Below are positions 8,811 through 17,490 of a DNA stretch of 64,000 bases, one piece after another. Position 1 is the first letter of the stretch; each line of letters begins with the position of its first letter. Source of the DNA: Paenibacillus sp. PAMC 26794 (lineage in GTDB: Bacteria > Bacillota > Bacilli > Paenibacillales > Paenibacillaceae); NCBI RefSeq assembly GCF_000316035.1, contig NZ_ANHX01000003.1, positions 62,001 through 126,000 on the forward strand, given 5' to 3'. The notes under the pieces were generated by a model that had not been told where the DNA came from, made no database searches, and saw only the letters and a list, made by a program, of their open reading frames with translations. Made by a program: the position numbers and the translations under genes.

Positions 8811-10160
8811 ATGTTGACGAAGCAGGAAGAGGGAATAGGAGGAATAGGAGTAGGAAAGTCCAATGGTTTCAAGGCCGGAATGATCCTGCTGCTTGGAACA
8901 TTGCTTCTATTAACGATGTTATTCCCCAATACAGCCAGAGCAGCAACAAGTGTCTATACGATATCCGCCTTTACGAACACAAGTGAGTCCAATATGTATA
9001 TCTATGAATCGTATAATGCAACCCACTATGGTTTGCTAAAAGGGCCAGCCTATACACCTCCGGCCAATCTGATTCGCGATCCCAGCATCATGAAGCACAC
9101 AGACGGTCTATATTACGTCGTCTACACCACGAACTGGTCGGGTAACACCATCGGCATCGCCTCCAGCCCGGATAAGGTAAACTGGACATTTGTCCGTAAC
9201 ATTACATTATCCACACCTACCACAATCGCACACACCTGGGCACCAGAATGGTTCAAAAACAGCAACGGCAGTCTGAACATTATCGTGTCCCTCTCACCAG
9301 GCAACTATCAGAATTTCAAACCTTATGTACTCACAGCTTCAGGTAGCAATCTAACATCTACCTCATGGTCTGCACCTACTGAACTGGCAGGCATTGCTCC
9401 CAATTATATCGACACTTTTATCGTGAAGACAGGCTCAACCTATCATGCTTTTACCAAGAACGAGACCACCAAATACATTGAATATGCGACAGCCACCTCG
9501 CTAACGGGTCCTTATACCTTTAAAGGCACAGGGGATTGGGCAGGTTGGGGTTCTTGGGTGGAAGGCCCGGCGCTTGTTCAGCTGGATAATGGTTCATGGC
9601 GAATCTACTTTGACGGCTATGCGACACAAAAATATTATTACAGCGACTCTGCTGACAACTTTCAGACTTGGGGTGCCAAACAAGAGATTGCGGGTCTTAC
9701 CGGACTCGTCCGGCATATGACCGTATTGAAAGAGTCCGGACAACTGGGTGATATCCGCAAGCTGGAGTCATTCAATGTGCCGGGCAGCTTCATTCGTCAT
9801 TACAACTATCAGGCACGAATTGATGCGAATGTCAGTCCGGCGGAGGATGCACAATTCCGTATCGTTCCCGGGCTGTCGAATGCAACAGGCATATCGTTTG
9901 AGTCCATGAATTATCCGGGTTATTTCCTGCGCAATAATAATGGCAACATCACACTCGTGAAAAATGACGGCAGCGCTATGTTCCGAAATGACGCCACGTT
10001 CAAACGTGTAAATGGACTTGCTAACGCTAGTTGGACATCGTATGCCTCGTTTAGTAACCCGAACCTGTACCTGAGACATTATAATAACGTGCTGAAATTG
10101 GAAGCTGTCATTACCGCAATCGATAAGTCAGACGCGACCTTCCGAGAGGTTGCACAATAA
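8811..10160 (+). CDS. Secreted GH43 arabinofuranosidase with C-terminal CBM42 (AbfB)
   Basis: 449 residues. A long signal peptide ends near residue 44 (NTARA-ATS). The five-bladed GH43 domain (about 48-310) includes LIRDPSIMKHTDGLYYVVYTT, with the family's Asp base in RDPS; Glu in WVEGPAL is the likely acid. Residues about 315-449 form an AbfB/CBM42 beta-trefoil (SFIRHYNYQARID, GYFLRNNNGNITL, LYLRHYNNVLKL), which binds arabinofuranose side chains. GH43-CBM42 architecture resembles exo-alpha-1,5-arabinofuranosidases of subfamily 26, but the subfamily is inferred. AAGGAGATG fixes the ATG start. Probably strips arabinose from arabinan or arabinogalactan. Confidence 0.87.
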   Translation: MLTKQEEGIGGIGVGKSNGFKAGMILLLGTLLLLTMLFPNTARAATSVYTISAFTNTSESNMYIYESYNATHYGLLKGPAYTPPANLIRDPSIMKHTDGLYYVVYTTNWSGNTIGIASSPDKVNWTFVRNITLSTPTTIAHTWAPEWFKNSNGSLNIIVSLSPGNYQNFKPYVLTASGSNLTSTSWSAPTELAGIAPNYIDTFIVKTGSTYHAFTKNETTKYIEYATATSLTGPYTFKGTGDWAGWGSWVEGPALVQLDNGSWRIYFDGYATQKYYYSDSADNFQTWGAKQEIAGLTGLVRHMTVLKESGQLGDIRKLESFNVPGSFIRHYNYQARIDANVSPAEDAQFRIVPGLSNATGISFESMNYPGYFLRNNNGNITLVKNDGSAMFRNDATFKRVNGLANASWTSYASFSNPNLYLRHYNNVLKLEAVITAIDKSDATFREVAQ

Positions 10161-10201
10161 TGGGTGTTCGTGTTTCGAAAAATTCATAAGGAGTGAAGCA
10201 G

Positions 10202-12046
10202 ATGAAGTGGTTAAAACGAATGAGCTCGCTGCTGCTGGCAGGAAGTCTGCTAACAGGCAGTTTGGGTCTGGGGACAGAGGTATCTGCCGCGGGAGCCTAC
10301 ACGGCTGTTGCCGATCCATCGAAGCAATATCAGACGATGGAAGGATGGGGAACATCACTCGCGTGGTGGGGCAAAGTGGTTGGAGAATATTCCAATCGGG
10401 ATGAGTATGTAGAGAAAATGTTCAACGCGAATACCGGACTGGGGCTGAATATCCTGCGGTACAACATTGGAGGCGGGGATAATCCATCATCCAATATCCT
10501 CGAATATCGTAAAGCGGTTCCTGGTTACCAGCCTTCTCCCGGCGTGTATGACTGGAATGCAGATGCAAACCAACGATATATGCTGCAAGCTGCCAAAGCT
10601 CAAGGCGTGAATGTTATCGAAGCTTTTGCGAATTCCGCACCTTACTGGATGACGATCAGTGGTAATGTGTCCGGTTCGGCCAATGGTGGTAACAACCTCA
10701 AGCCCGATTACTACGATGATTTTGCCGATTACTTAACTGAGGTTGTGAAGCATTTTCGGGATAACTGGGGGATCACATTTGATAGTGTAACTCCGCTGAA
10801 TGAACCGATCTCGACATGGTGGAAGCAGGGCAATGACCAGGAGGGCATGCACTTTGACCGGGTAGATCAGAACACAATTCTGAGTCAGGTACAAGCTTCG
10901 TTGAATGCAAAGGGCCTGTCCACAAAGCTGAGCGCACCGGAAGAATACAGTATCGATGATACCAATGTGTCGTTCAACAGCTACAGCAATGCGGTTAAAT
11001 CAGCGCTCACTCAGATCAACACCCATACGTATGGCGGAAGCAATCGTGCTGCTTTGCGCAACACAGCGACGTCTGCGGGCAAACATCTGTGGACCTCGGA
11101 ATATGGAGACGGGGATGCAAGTGGACTTACGATGTCACGGACCATCCTCAAGGATATTCGCAATATGGGCGCAAGTGGATGGGTGTATTGGCAAGCCGTG
11201 GATAGTGCAGAAGGATGGGGATTCTTCAAGAACGTGTTGAACAATACGCAAACGACCAGTTACACCGTGAACCAAAAATATTATGTCATGGGCAACTACA
11301 GCAAATTTATTCGTCCTGGATACAAGATTATCGGCATGAGTGATGCCAATACCCTTGCAGCCTATGATGCAGCTTCCGGCAAAGTTGTGCTGGTAACAAC
11401 CAATTCGGAGTCGACGGATACAACGGTAACCTATGATCTCAGTCGTTTTACTAACACAGGCACGTCTGCTCAAGTATATCGGACCTCTTCAAAAGAGAAG
11501 TTGCAGCAACTGACCAATATTTCGGTGCAAAACAAAACCTTTATTGCTACGGCCAAGGCCAATTCGGTCACAACCTACGTCATTTCCGGTGCAACTTACA
11601 ATGGCGGTGCAGGATATGAAGCCGGGGCCATCTACAAATTAATCAACCGCAACAGTGGACTTGCACTCGATGTTAACGGTGCTTCTTCTACGGGTGGGGC
11701 AACAATCATTCAGTGGAATGATAATGGAGCAGCTAACCAGCAATGGAAGCTGGAGTCGGCAGGTAACGGATATTACAACATTCGCAATGTAGGCAGTGGG
11801 CTTTTGCTGGATGTGAATTCGGGTTCCACACAAGGCGGAGCCGATCTGATTCAGTGGCAGGATAACGGGGGCAACAATCAGCAATGGCTGCCAATTGATG
11901 TGGGAGGATATGTGGTACTTGCGAATCGAAACAGTGGCCTGACGGTTGACATCAATCAAGGGTCTCTGACCGCGGGTGCCTCCACCATTCAATGGGCCGA
12001 CAATGGCGGTGCCAATCAGCAATGGAGCCTAGTCAAAGTTAATTAG
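10202..12046 (+). CDS. Secreted GH30 hydrolase with C-terminal ricin-type CBM13
   Basis: 614 residues from ATG 10202, chosen because AAGGAG is 8 nt upstream (an in-frame GTG at 10193 overlaps that site). Signal peptide ends near residue 30 (EVSAA). The GH30 domain begins with EGWGTSLAWWG; acid/base Glu201 (TPLNEP) and nucleophile Glu300 (WTSEYGDG) are present. Residues about 475-614 are a CBM13 beta-trefoil with three Q-x-W repeats (NQQWKLE, NQQWLPI, NQQWSLV). Its paralogue at 3512-5008 has no binding module and is membrane held, so the pair may divide the work between secreted polymer attack and cell-surface trimming (inference). Confidence 0.9.
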   Translation: MKWLKRMSSLLLAGSLLTGSLGLGTEVSAAGAYTAVADPSKQYQTMEGWGTSLAWWGKVVGEYSNRDEYVEKMFNANTGLGLNILRYNIGGGDNPSSNILEYRKAVPGYQPSPGVYDWNADANQRYMLQAAKAQGVNVIEAFANSAPYWMTISGNVSGSANGGNNLKPDYYDDFADYLTEVVKHFRDNWGITFDSVTPLNEPISTWWKQGNDQEGMHFDRVDQNTILSQVQASLNAKGLSTKLSAPEEYSIDDTNVSFNSYSNAVKSALTQINTHTYGGSNRAALRNTATSAGKHLWTSEYGDGDASGLTMSRTILKDIRNMGASGWVYWQAVDSAEGWGFFKNVLNNTQTTSYTVNQKYYVMGNYSKFIRPGYKIIGMSDANTLAAYDAASGKVVLVTTNSESTDTTVTYDLSRFTNTGTSAQVYRTSSKEKLQQLTNISVQNKTFIATAKANSVTTYVISGATYNGGAGYEAGAIYKLINRNSGLALDVNGASSTGGATIIQWNDNGAANQQWKLESAGNGYYNIRNVGSGLLLDVNSGSTQGGADLIQWQDNGGNNQQWLPIDVGGYVVLANRNSGLTVDINQGSLTAGASTIQWADNGGANQQWSLVKVN

Positions 12047-12085
12047 TGTGAGTACGCTTGAATTACACGTTATTACGTGTCCTTC

Positions 12086-12131
12086 TTTCTTGGCGGTGCA
12101 GTGCTCTAAGCAACACTGCACCCTCAAGAAA
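12086..12131. terminator. Bidirectional terminator between GH30 and the oxidase gene
   Basis: TTTCTTG (12086-12092) pairs with CAAGAAA (12125-12131) and GGTGCAGTG (12095-12103) with CACTGCACC (12114-12122). T-rich bases flank the hairpin for both convergent genes. A smaller hairpin ACACG-TTATTA-CGTGT precedes it at 12064-12079. Confidence 0.75.
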
Positions 12132-12176
12132 AGTAGCTATTTTAGACATACATATGTTCATCCACCCGGCTGGTAC

Positions 12177-13310
12177 TTAACGAAAACGGGATAGGGCGAA
12201 CCTGCTAATATCCTGATCCGTGTGCCCCGTTTGCACCAAGTCGGATAACATTTGCCCAATGGCACTTGCGAACTTGAAGCCATGACCGGAGAAACCGCCT
12301 GCGAGCCACACACGTTCATGGGCAGGGTGTCGGTCGATAATAAAATCTTCATCCGAAGTGAATTCATACTTGCATACACTACCACGCTTCAATTCTCCAG
12401 CAGCCTGCGGCATATGAAGTTCGAGCAGCCTGCGCAGATCCCCCTCGTCCGTTTCTTCCGTACCAAAAGGAGCCATTGTACTTCCTGGTGTCCACACCTG
12501 ACCTGTATCATGACGACCCATCTTCAGACCTGATCCGCCCATGCTTGGGAATCCATAATATGTACCTTCTTTTCCTGCCAGTGTAAAACCGGGGAACTGT
12601 GCCTCGCCGTACAAGGCTTCTGGTGCATCAAACCATCCAACCGTTTTACGCACTGCCTGGATCGGGAGATCCACGAAAGGTTTTAATGTCTGAAACCAGG
12701 CACCAGCGCTCAGGATGATTTGATTCGCGTGGTATGTCTCGCCACCTGAAGTCTGAACTGCGACGGAATGTGGTCCATATTCGATATGCTCCACACGAGT
12801 GTGAGTTAACAAGGTGGCACCATGAGCCTCGGCTGCTTTGCGGAAGGCACGAATACAGGGTTCACTATACAAATAACCCGCATCAGGCTCATACATGCCC
12901 TCGTAATGTTCAGGTATTGTAATACCTGGCCAGCGCTTCATCACCTCGGCTGCGTGCAACGTTTCATACCGAATGCCTGCATCATCTGCATGGCTCAATC
13001 GGTTGTGGAAGGAATGAATCTCCGGATCAACCACATTTATTACACCGGAAGGAACAAAAAGTTGGTCTCCGGTCGTTTCCTCCAGCTCGTGCCATAACTT
13101 CTGTGCAAGTAATGCCATGGCAATATAGTCAGGCCCACCACTGTACACATGGCGCATCAGTCTGCTATCCCCGTGATGACTTCCTTCCGTATGCGGAGGA
13201 TCAAAGGCATCAATTAATAAAGTTTTGCATCCACTGCGCGATAGATAATATCCAGCACTCATACCCATGGAGCCGGCTCCAACGATAATAACGTCATATG
13301 ATTGTGTAAT
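12177..13310 (-). CDS. solA: Monomeric sarcosine oxidase / N-methyl-L-tryptophan oxidase family
   Basis: FAD-dependent amine oxidase of the DAO superfamily, about 377 residues. The Rossmann motif DVIIVGAGSMG starts at about residue 7, followed by GSHHGDSRLMRHVYS, typical of the MSOX/SolA group. SVCKYEFTSDEDFIID near the C-terminus carries the Cys that binds FAD covalently in this family. The start is odd: AAGGAGAGG precedes an ATC (13313) and an ATT (13310), with no ATG, GTG or TTG in frame nearby. The longer frame to TTG 13388 reads through a good promoter. I therefore favour an ATT or ATC start. Exact substrate unknown. Confidence 0.83.
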   Translation of the reverse strand: MTQSYDVIIVGAGSMGMSAGYYLSRSGCKTLLIDAFDPPHTEGSHHGDSRLMRHVYSGGPDYIAMALLAQKLWHELEETTGDQLFVPSGVINVVDPEIHSFHNRLSHADDAGIRYETLHAAEVMKRWPGITIPEHYEGMYEPDAGYLYSEPCIRAFRKAAEAHGATLLTHTRVEHIEYGPHSVAVQTSGGETYHANQIILSAGAWFQTLKPFVDLPIQAVRKTVGWFDAPEALYGEAQFPGFTLAGKEGTYYGFPSMGGSGLKMGRHDTGQVWTPGSTMAPFGTEETDEGDLRRLLELHMPQAAGELKRGSVCKYEFTSDEDFIIDRHPAHERVWLAGGFSGHGFKFASAIGQMLSDLVQTGHTDQDISRFALSRFR

Positions 13311-13359
13311 GATAGCACGTCCTCTCCTTATGAATCCTAATTCTAATCTTCTACAGCAT

Positions 13360-13388
13360 AATGTAGTCTCCCAGATCATGGTAGTCAA
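13360..13388 (-). promoter_or_regulatory. Sigma-A promoter of the sarcosine oxidase-like gene
   Basis: On the minus strand TTGACT (13388-13383) and TACATT (13365-13360) are 17 bp apart. The promoter overlaps the apparent N-terminal extension of the open frame, which argues that translation starts downstream near 13310. Confidence 0.6.
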
Positions 13389-13460
13389 TAGAACAGTTGA
13401 TAAACCTTGTCCCCCGGAATGAGCCCATGCTATATTGGAGAGATGTGAGGAGATGAGGAT

Positions 13461-14216
13461 ATGAAGCTGGTGTCCTGGAATGTGAATGGCTTAAGGGCAT
13501 GTGTTAACAAAGGATTCATGGATTATTATCAGGAGAGTCAGGCGGATATTTTCTGCCTTCAGGAGACCAAATTGCAAGCCGGACAGATTGAGATGGACCT
13601 GGGGGAAGATGTTTATCAATATTGGAATTATGCGATCAAAAAAGGATATTCCGGCACAGCTGTATTTAGCCGAATTAAACCTTTATCCGTTCGTTACGGG
13701 ATAGAGGAGGACAGCGAGCCGGAAGGCCGGATGATTACACTGGAGTATGATGAGTTTTATCTGGTGAACGTCTATACCCCTAACGCGAAGCGGGATCTGA
13801 CCCGGCTGCCTTACCGTCTGGAATGGGAGGATCGATTCCGGGGCTACATTCTGCACCTGGAGCAGACTAAGCCGGTTATCGTCTGTGGTGACCTGAATGT
13901 GGCTCATCAGGAGATTGACCTGAAGAATCCGAAGCCCAATCTGGGCAATTCCGGATTTACCCTTGAAGAGCGTGGCAAGATGACCGATCTGCTTGCTTCC
14001 GGGTATGTGGACAGCTTCCGCCATCTCTATCCGGATCGTACGGATGTATACAGCTGGTGGTCTTATATGCCGAAGGTTAGAGAACGGAACGTCGGCTGGC
14101 GCATTGATTATTTTCTAGTATCCAATCAATTGGCACCTAAGGTGGCAGATGCGCATATCGACTGCCATGTGATGGGCAGTGATCATTGTCCGGTGGGTCT
14201 TACTTTACAACTGTAG
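13461..14216 (+). CDS. exoA: Exodeoxyribonuclease III / AP endonuclease
   Basis: 251 residues, the normal length for Bacillus ExoA. The EEP nuclease fold is complete: SWNVNGLRA with the metal-binding Asn, FCLQETKL with the catalytic Glu (residue 35), VNVYTPNA with Tyr, GDLNVAH with the Asp-Asn pair, GWRIDYFLVS and the terminal GSDHCPV with catalytic Asp-His. It cleaves at abasic sites and removes 3'-blocking groups in base excision repair. Divergent from the oxidase gene; closed by the terminator at 14275. Confidence 0.95.
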   Translation: MKLVSWNVNGLRACVNKGFMDYYQESQADIFCLQETKLQAGQIEMDLGEDVYQYWNYAIKKGYSGTAVFSRIKPLSVRYGIEEDSEPEGRMITLEYDEFYLVNVYTPNAKRDLTRLPYRLEWEDRFRGYILHLEQTKPVIVCGDLNVAHQEIDLKNPKPNLGNSGFTLEERGKMTDLLASGYVDSFRHLYPDRTDVYSWWSYMPKVRERNVGWRIDYFLVSNQLAPKVADAHIDCHVMGSDHCPVGLTLQL

Positions 14217-14274
14217 GTAAAAGGATCAGAGTGAGATGGACAGTGGCATGAATTTTAAAATATAGGCATAGATG

Positions 14275-14313
14275 AACTGCAAGTTTCCTGAATGGGAGAT
14301 TTGCAGTTTTTTT
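14275..14313 (+). terminator. Rho-independent terminator after exoA
   Basis: AACTGCAA (14275-14282) pairs with TTGCAGTT (14301-14308), followed by a T-run. Confidence 0.85.
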
Positions 14314-14450
14314 GCGTCACAGGTAGGGGAGGGACACTGGACTTTGGTTGGGGAAAGAACTGGACTCGGGATTGTTTCAATCCCGCTATTTCTTGGGTAC
14401 GATTGAAGCATACATATATAGATGAACCTTTGGGATAAGGGGTAGAGAAG

Positions 14451-15434
14451 ATGAAGAAGGGGTTACGGAGAGGGTTAAAAGTGCTGGGAGGCATCATGCT
14501 TGCCACAGGACTTTTGCTGCTGGCAGGTACAGCGTATGAAGCGTATCAATCCACGCAGGATATGAAGTCCTATCCCCCGCCAGGCAAGTATTATGAAGTG
14601 AGTGGTCGCAACATGCACCTCTACACTGCTGGCAAAGGAGAGGTAACCGTGGTGTTTGCCTCAGGCTGGGGTACACCCAATCCGTATGTGGATTTCAGTC
14701 CGCTATATGACAAGTTGAAATCACAGGTAAAAATTGCGGTATATGATCGGTTCGGGTACGGATACAGCGACTATACGGATGACCCTCGTGATGTTGATAC
14801 CATCTCGGAAGAGATCCATCAATTGCTGCGAACATCCGGTCAACGTCCACCTTACATCATGGTCGGTCACTCCCTGGGTTCGCTGGAGACACTGCGGTTT
14901 GCGCAAAGGTATCCTGATGAGGTGGCTGGCATGGTCATGATCGATGGCGGAAGCCCGGAGTATTACAGTCGTACGGACCTGAATACACCGGAATGGATGA
15001 TGGATTGGTCCCGTTTTCTGGTGAAAACAGGCATCGCACGAACATTGCTGCAATCGGATCGCATGATGGCATCTCTGGTCATTGACCCAAATCTGGTAAC
15101 GGAACCGATGAAAAAAGCCGTCACGATATCCACGCTGAGACATGCGTACAATGACAATGTCATGGAAGAGGTTCGGAATTCCAGAACAAATGCAGCGTGT
15201 GTGCTTGAGAACAAAACGAAGTTTGGCTTCCCCCTGACGATCCTCACAGCCGGTTCGGAGGAGTCGGATGAGGACAGTCATGCATGGCAGGACGACCAAG
15301 CGAATTTTGCTTCATGGTCAAGACACGGAACACAGCTGACGGTTCCACAAGCGACACACAGTATCCACAACAGTCAACCGGATATTGTTGCCGCCGAGAT
15401 CATGAAATTAGTGACACCGTCCAGTGACCTATGA
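14451..15434 (+). CDS. Membrane-anchored alpha/beta hydrolase
   Basis: 327 residues. One N-terminal membrane span (about 10-30) then an alpha/beta hydrolase domain facing outside. Nucleophile elbow MVGHSLGSLE at about residue 140; the oxyanion segment is VVFASGWGTPNP instead of the common HGxG; the catalytic His is probably in QATHSIHNSQPD near the end. DRFGYGYSDYTDDPRDVDTI is typical of the family. Substrate cannot be told. ATGA overlap or close linkage with the next small gene suggests an operon running to 16146. Confidence 0.85.
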   Translation: MKKGLRRGLKVLGGIMLATGLLLLAGTAYEAYQSTQDMKSYPPPGKYYEVSGRNMHLYTAGKGEVTVVFASGWGTPNPYVDFSPLYDKLKSQVKIAVYDRFGYGYSDYTDDPRDVDTISEEIHQLLRTSGQRPPYIMVGHSLGSLETLRFAQRYPDEVAGMVMIDGGSPEYYSRTDLNTPEWMMDWSRFLVKTGIARTLLQSDRMMASLVIDPNLVTEPMKKAVTISTLRHAYNDNVMEEVRNSRTNAACVLENKTKFGFPLTILTAGSEESDEDSHAWQDDQANFASWSRHGTQLTVPQATHSIHNSQPDIVAAEIMKLVTPSSDL

Positions 15435-15484
15435 GTAACATGGTCCCACAAACACATGATGAACAGGATGAGGAGGAGGGATGG

Positions 15485-15631
15485 ATGAAAAAGTTTAAAG
15501 TGATCACCCGCTTCCTGTCTATTCTTGTAGCCAGTTGTCTATTGTCTCTAAGTGTATTATCTGTATCTGTGATATGGGTTAAGAATAACGTTCATGCGGT
15601 GCCTGTGATCCAGCCGTTTGAACGTGATTAG
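15485..15631 (+). CDS. Small membrane or secreted peptide, 48 residues
   Basis: ATG at 15485 follows AGGAGGAGGG at ideal spacing; an alternative in-frame ATG at 15431 overlaps the upstream stop but has no ribosome site. The product is KKFK at the N-terminus, then one hydrophobic segment (about residues 8-29), then a short polar tail ending PVIQPFERD. No family recognised. It sits between a hydrolase and a lipoprotein gene in the same direction. Confidence 0.6.
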   Translation: MKKFKVITRFLSILVASCLLSLSVLSVSVIWVKNNVHAVPVIQPFERD

Positions 15632-15663
15632 CACATGAAACTAAGAAGAAGGAGTGGTAACAG

Positions 15664-16146
15664 ATGGTGAAGAAAAGGAAATATGTATTGGCCTGTGCGG
15701 CACTGGCGATGATGGTGGCCTTGAGTGCTTGCAACAGCTCAGCAGATGAACCGACAGGTGAAACTGAGAAGGTAGACACCGAAGTTTCCTCCGGAACTGG
15801 TGAACAAGCGACTGCTGGAACCAATGAGTTGCCGGAGAACTTGCCAAGTGATTTCCCGTTGCCGGAAGATGCAACGATTCGTTTAGCCAATTCCGGTGAG
15901 AATGAAGGCAAGCAATCAGCCATGGTGATTTTCTCCACTGAACAAGATATGAAAACCGTATCCCAGCTGTATAAAGATTACTTCAACGCCAAAAAGTTGA
16001 CGGATGCGGGTCAGACGATCGATGACAAAAATATTATCATTCAGGGAACCGATCCGGAGACGCAGGATGCCTGGTCGTTGATTGGAGGAACATTGGCGGG
16101 ACAAGAAGGCGTCATTGAACTGACGTTGACCTGGACAGAATCATAA
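15664..16146 (+). CDS. Small lipoprotein of unknown function
   Basis: 160 residues with a clear lipoprotein signal (KKRKYVLACAALAMMVALSAC, lipobox LSAC, Cys23). An acidic Ser/Thr/Glu-rich linker follows, then a compact domain starting LPENLPSDFPLPEDATIRLAN. The arrangement 'P..FP.P..A' followed by a short alpha-beta domain is common in small Bacillota lipoproteins. Ribosome site AAGGAG. Probably the last gene of the 14451-16146 cluster; terminator at 16208. Confidence 0.75.
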   Translation: MVKKRKYVLACAALAMMVALSACNSSADEPTGETEKVDTEVSSGTGEQATAGTNELPENLPSDFPLPEDATIRLANSGENEGKQSAMVIFSTEQDMKTVSQLYKDYFNAKKLTDAGQTIDDKNIIIQGTDPETQDAWSLIGGTLAGQEGVIELTLTWTES

Positions 16147-16207
16147 GCAGAAGATAAGGGCTATTTTTCTTTCTTGCTTTCTTCCTAAAATAACGAATGA
16201 ACGCCAT

Positions 16208-16262
16208 AATACCTTGCATACGGAGCCGCATTATTGCTGCACCGCTGCAAGGTATTTTTATT
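16208..16262 (+). terminator. Rho-independent terminator
   Basis: AATACCTTGCA (16208-16218) pairs with TGCAAGGTATT (16246-16256), with a small inner hairpin and a T-rich tail. Confidence 0.85.
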
Positions 16263-16354
16263 TCGAACTGGAAACCTGACAGGTTACATGGTATGTTATA
16301 TCATTATAAACAGAGTAATAGACAACTATAGAAGAAGACAGGAGAGGATTGAAC

Positions 16355-17332
16355 ATGATTAGAGTGGGTATTGTTGGTTACGGTAACTTGGGTAAAGGTG
16401 TAGAGAAAGCCATTTCCCAGAACGAGGATATGGAACTGATTGCTGTGTTTACACGTCGTAATCCGGAGCAGATGGTCGCTGAAAGCACAGAAGTACGTTT
16501 TGAGCATATCTCTGCAGCGGAGCAATACATAGGCAAGGTTGATGTTATGATCCTCTGTGGTGGCTCTGCAACCGACCTTCCAGAGCAGACACCAGCCATT
16601 GCCAAGTTGTTCAATACGGTAGATAGCTTCGATACACATGCGAAGATTCCTGAATTCTACAAAGAAGTTAATGCTGCGGCAGAGCAAGGCGGTCACGTAA
16701 GTGTCATTTCCACAGGTTGGGACCCAGGCTTGTTCTCCATGAACCGTCTGCTTGCACAGTCCATCCTGCCAGAAGGAAAAGAGTACACGTTCTGGGGCAA
16801 AGGTGTGAGCCAAGGCCACTCGGACGCTATTCGTCGTGTTCCAGGTGTTAAAGCGGGTGTACAGTATACTGTACCTGTTGAAGAGGTGATCAACCGCATT
16901 CGTGCAGGGGAGACACCAGAGCTGTCTACACGTGAGAAACATCTGCGTCAATGTTATGTGGTAGCAGAAGATGGTGCTAATCAGGATGAGATCCGTGAGA
17001 CGATTGTGTCGATGCCTAACTATTTTGCAGATTACGATACAACGGTAACGTTCATTAGCGAAGAAGAATTGAAATCCGAGCATGAAGGTATGCCGCATGG
17101 TGGATTTGTAATTCGCAGTGGGGTTACAGGTGCAGGTCAAAAGCAAATTATTGAATTTGGTCTGAAACTCGACAGCAATCCTGAATTTACAGCGAGCGTA
17201 CTTGTGGCGTATGCAAGAGCCGCACAACGCTTGAGCGTGGAAGGACATAAGGGAGCGAAAACGGTATTTGATATTCCGCTCGGTCACTTGTCTCCGAAAT
17301 CGGCTGAAGATCTTCGCCGCGACTTGTTGTAA
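16355..17332 (+). CDS. ddh: meso-Diaminopimelate D-dehydrogenase
   Basis: 325 residues from ATG 16355, chosen over TTG 16349 because AGGAGAGG is 7 nt upstream. NADP-binding Rossmann motif VGIVGYGNLGKG at the N-terminus; DSFDTHAKIPEF, STGWDPGLFSMNR, GKGVSQGHSDAIRRV and MPHGGFVIRSG are substrate-site segments of Ddh. It makes meso-DAP directly from tetrahydrodipicolinate, ammonia and NADPH, giving the one-step lysine/peptidoglycan branch. Monocistronic between two terminators. Confidence 0.95.
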   Translation: MIRVGIVGYGNLGKGVEKAISQNEDMELIAVFTRRNPEQMVAESTEVRFEHISAAEQYIGKVDVMILCGGSATDLPEQTPAIAKLFNTVDSFDTHAKIPEFYKEVNAAAEQGGHVSVISTGWDPGLFSMNRLLAQSILPEGKEYTFWGKGVSQGHSDAIRRVPGVKAGVQYTVPVEEVINRIRAGETPELSTREKHLRQCYVVAEDGANQDEIRETIVSMPNYFADYDTTVTFISEEELKSEHEGMPHGGFVIRSGVTGAGQKQIIEFGLKLDSNPEFTASVLVAYARAAQRLSVEGHKGAKTVFDIPLGHLSPKSAEDLRRDLL

Positions 17333-17360
17333 TTCTGATTCGTTCCAGTGATTTTATAGA

Positions 17361-17400
17361 AACAGCTCGTCCTTGGATGTATAGGGCGAGCTGTTTTTTT
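17361..17400 (+). terminator. Rho-independent terminator after ddh
   Basis: AACAGCTCG (17361-17369) pairs with CGAGCTGTT (17387-17395) and is followed by a T-run. Confidence 0.9.
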
Positions 17401-17490
17401 GCTGTTGCTGTATACGATTCATACTTTCATATGAATTGGCAGGTACTATATTGCCTGTATCCCTGCTCATGTTCTTGCGGAAATGGCGCC

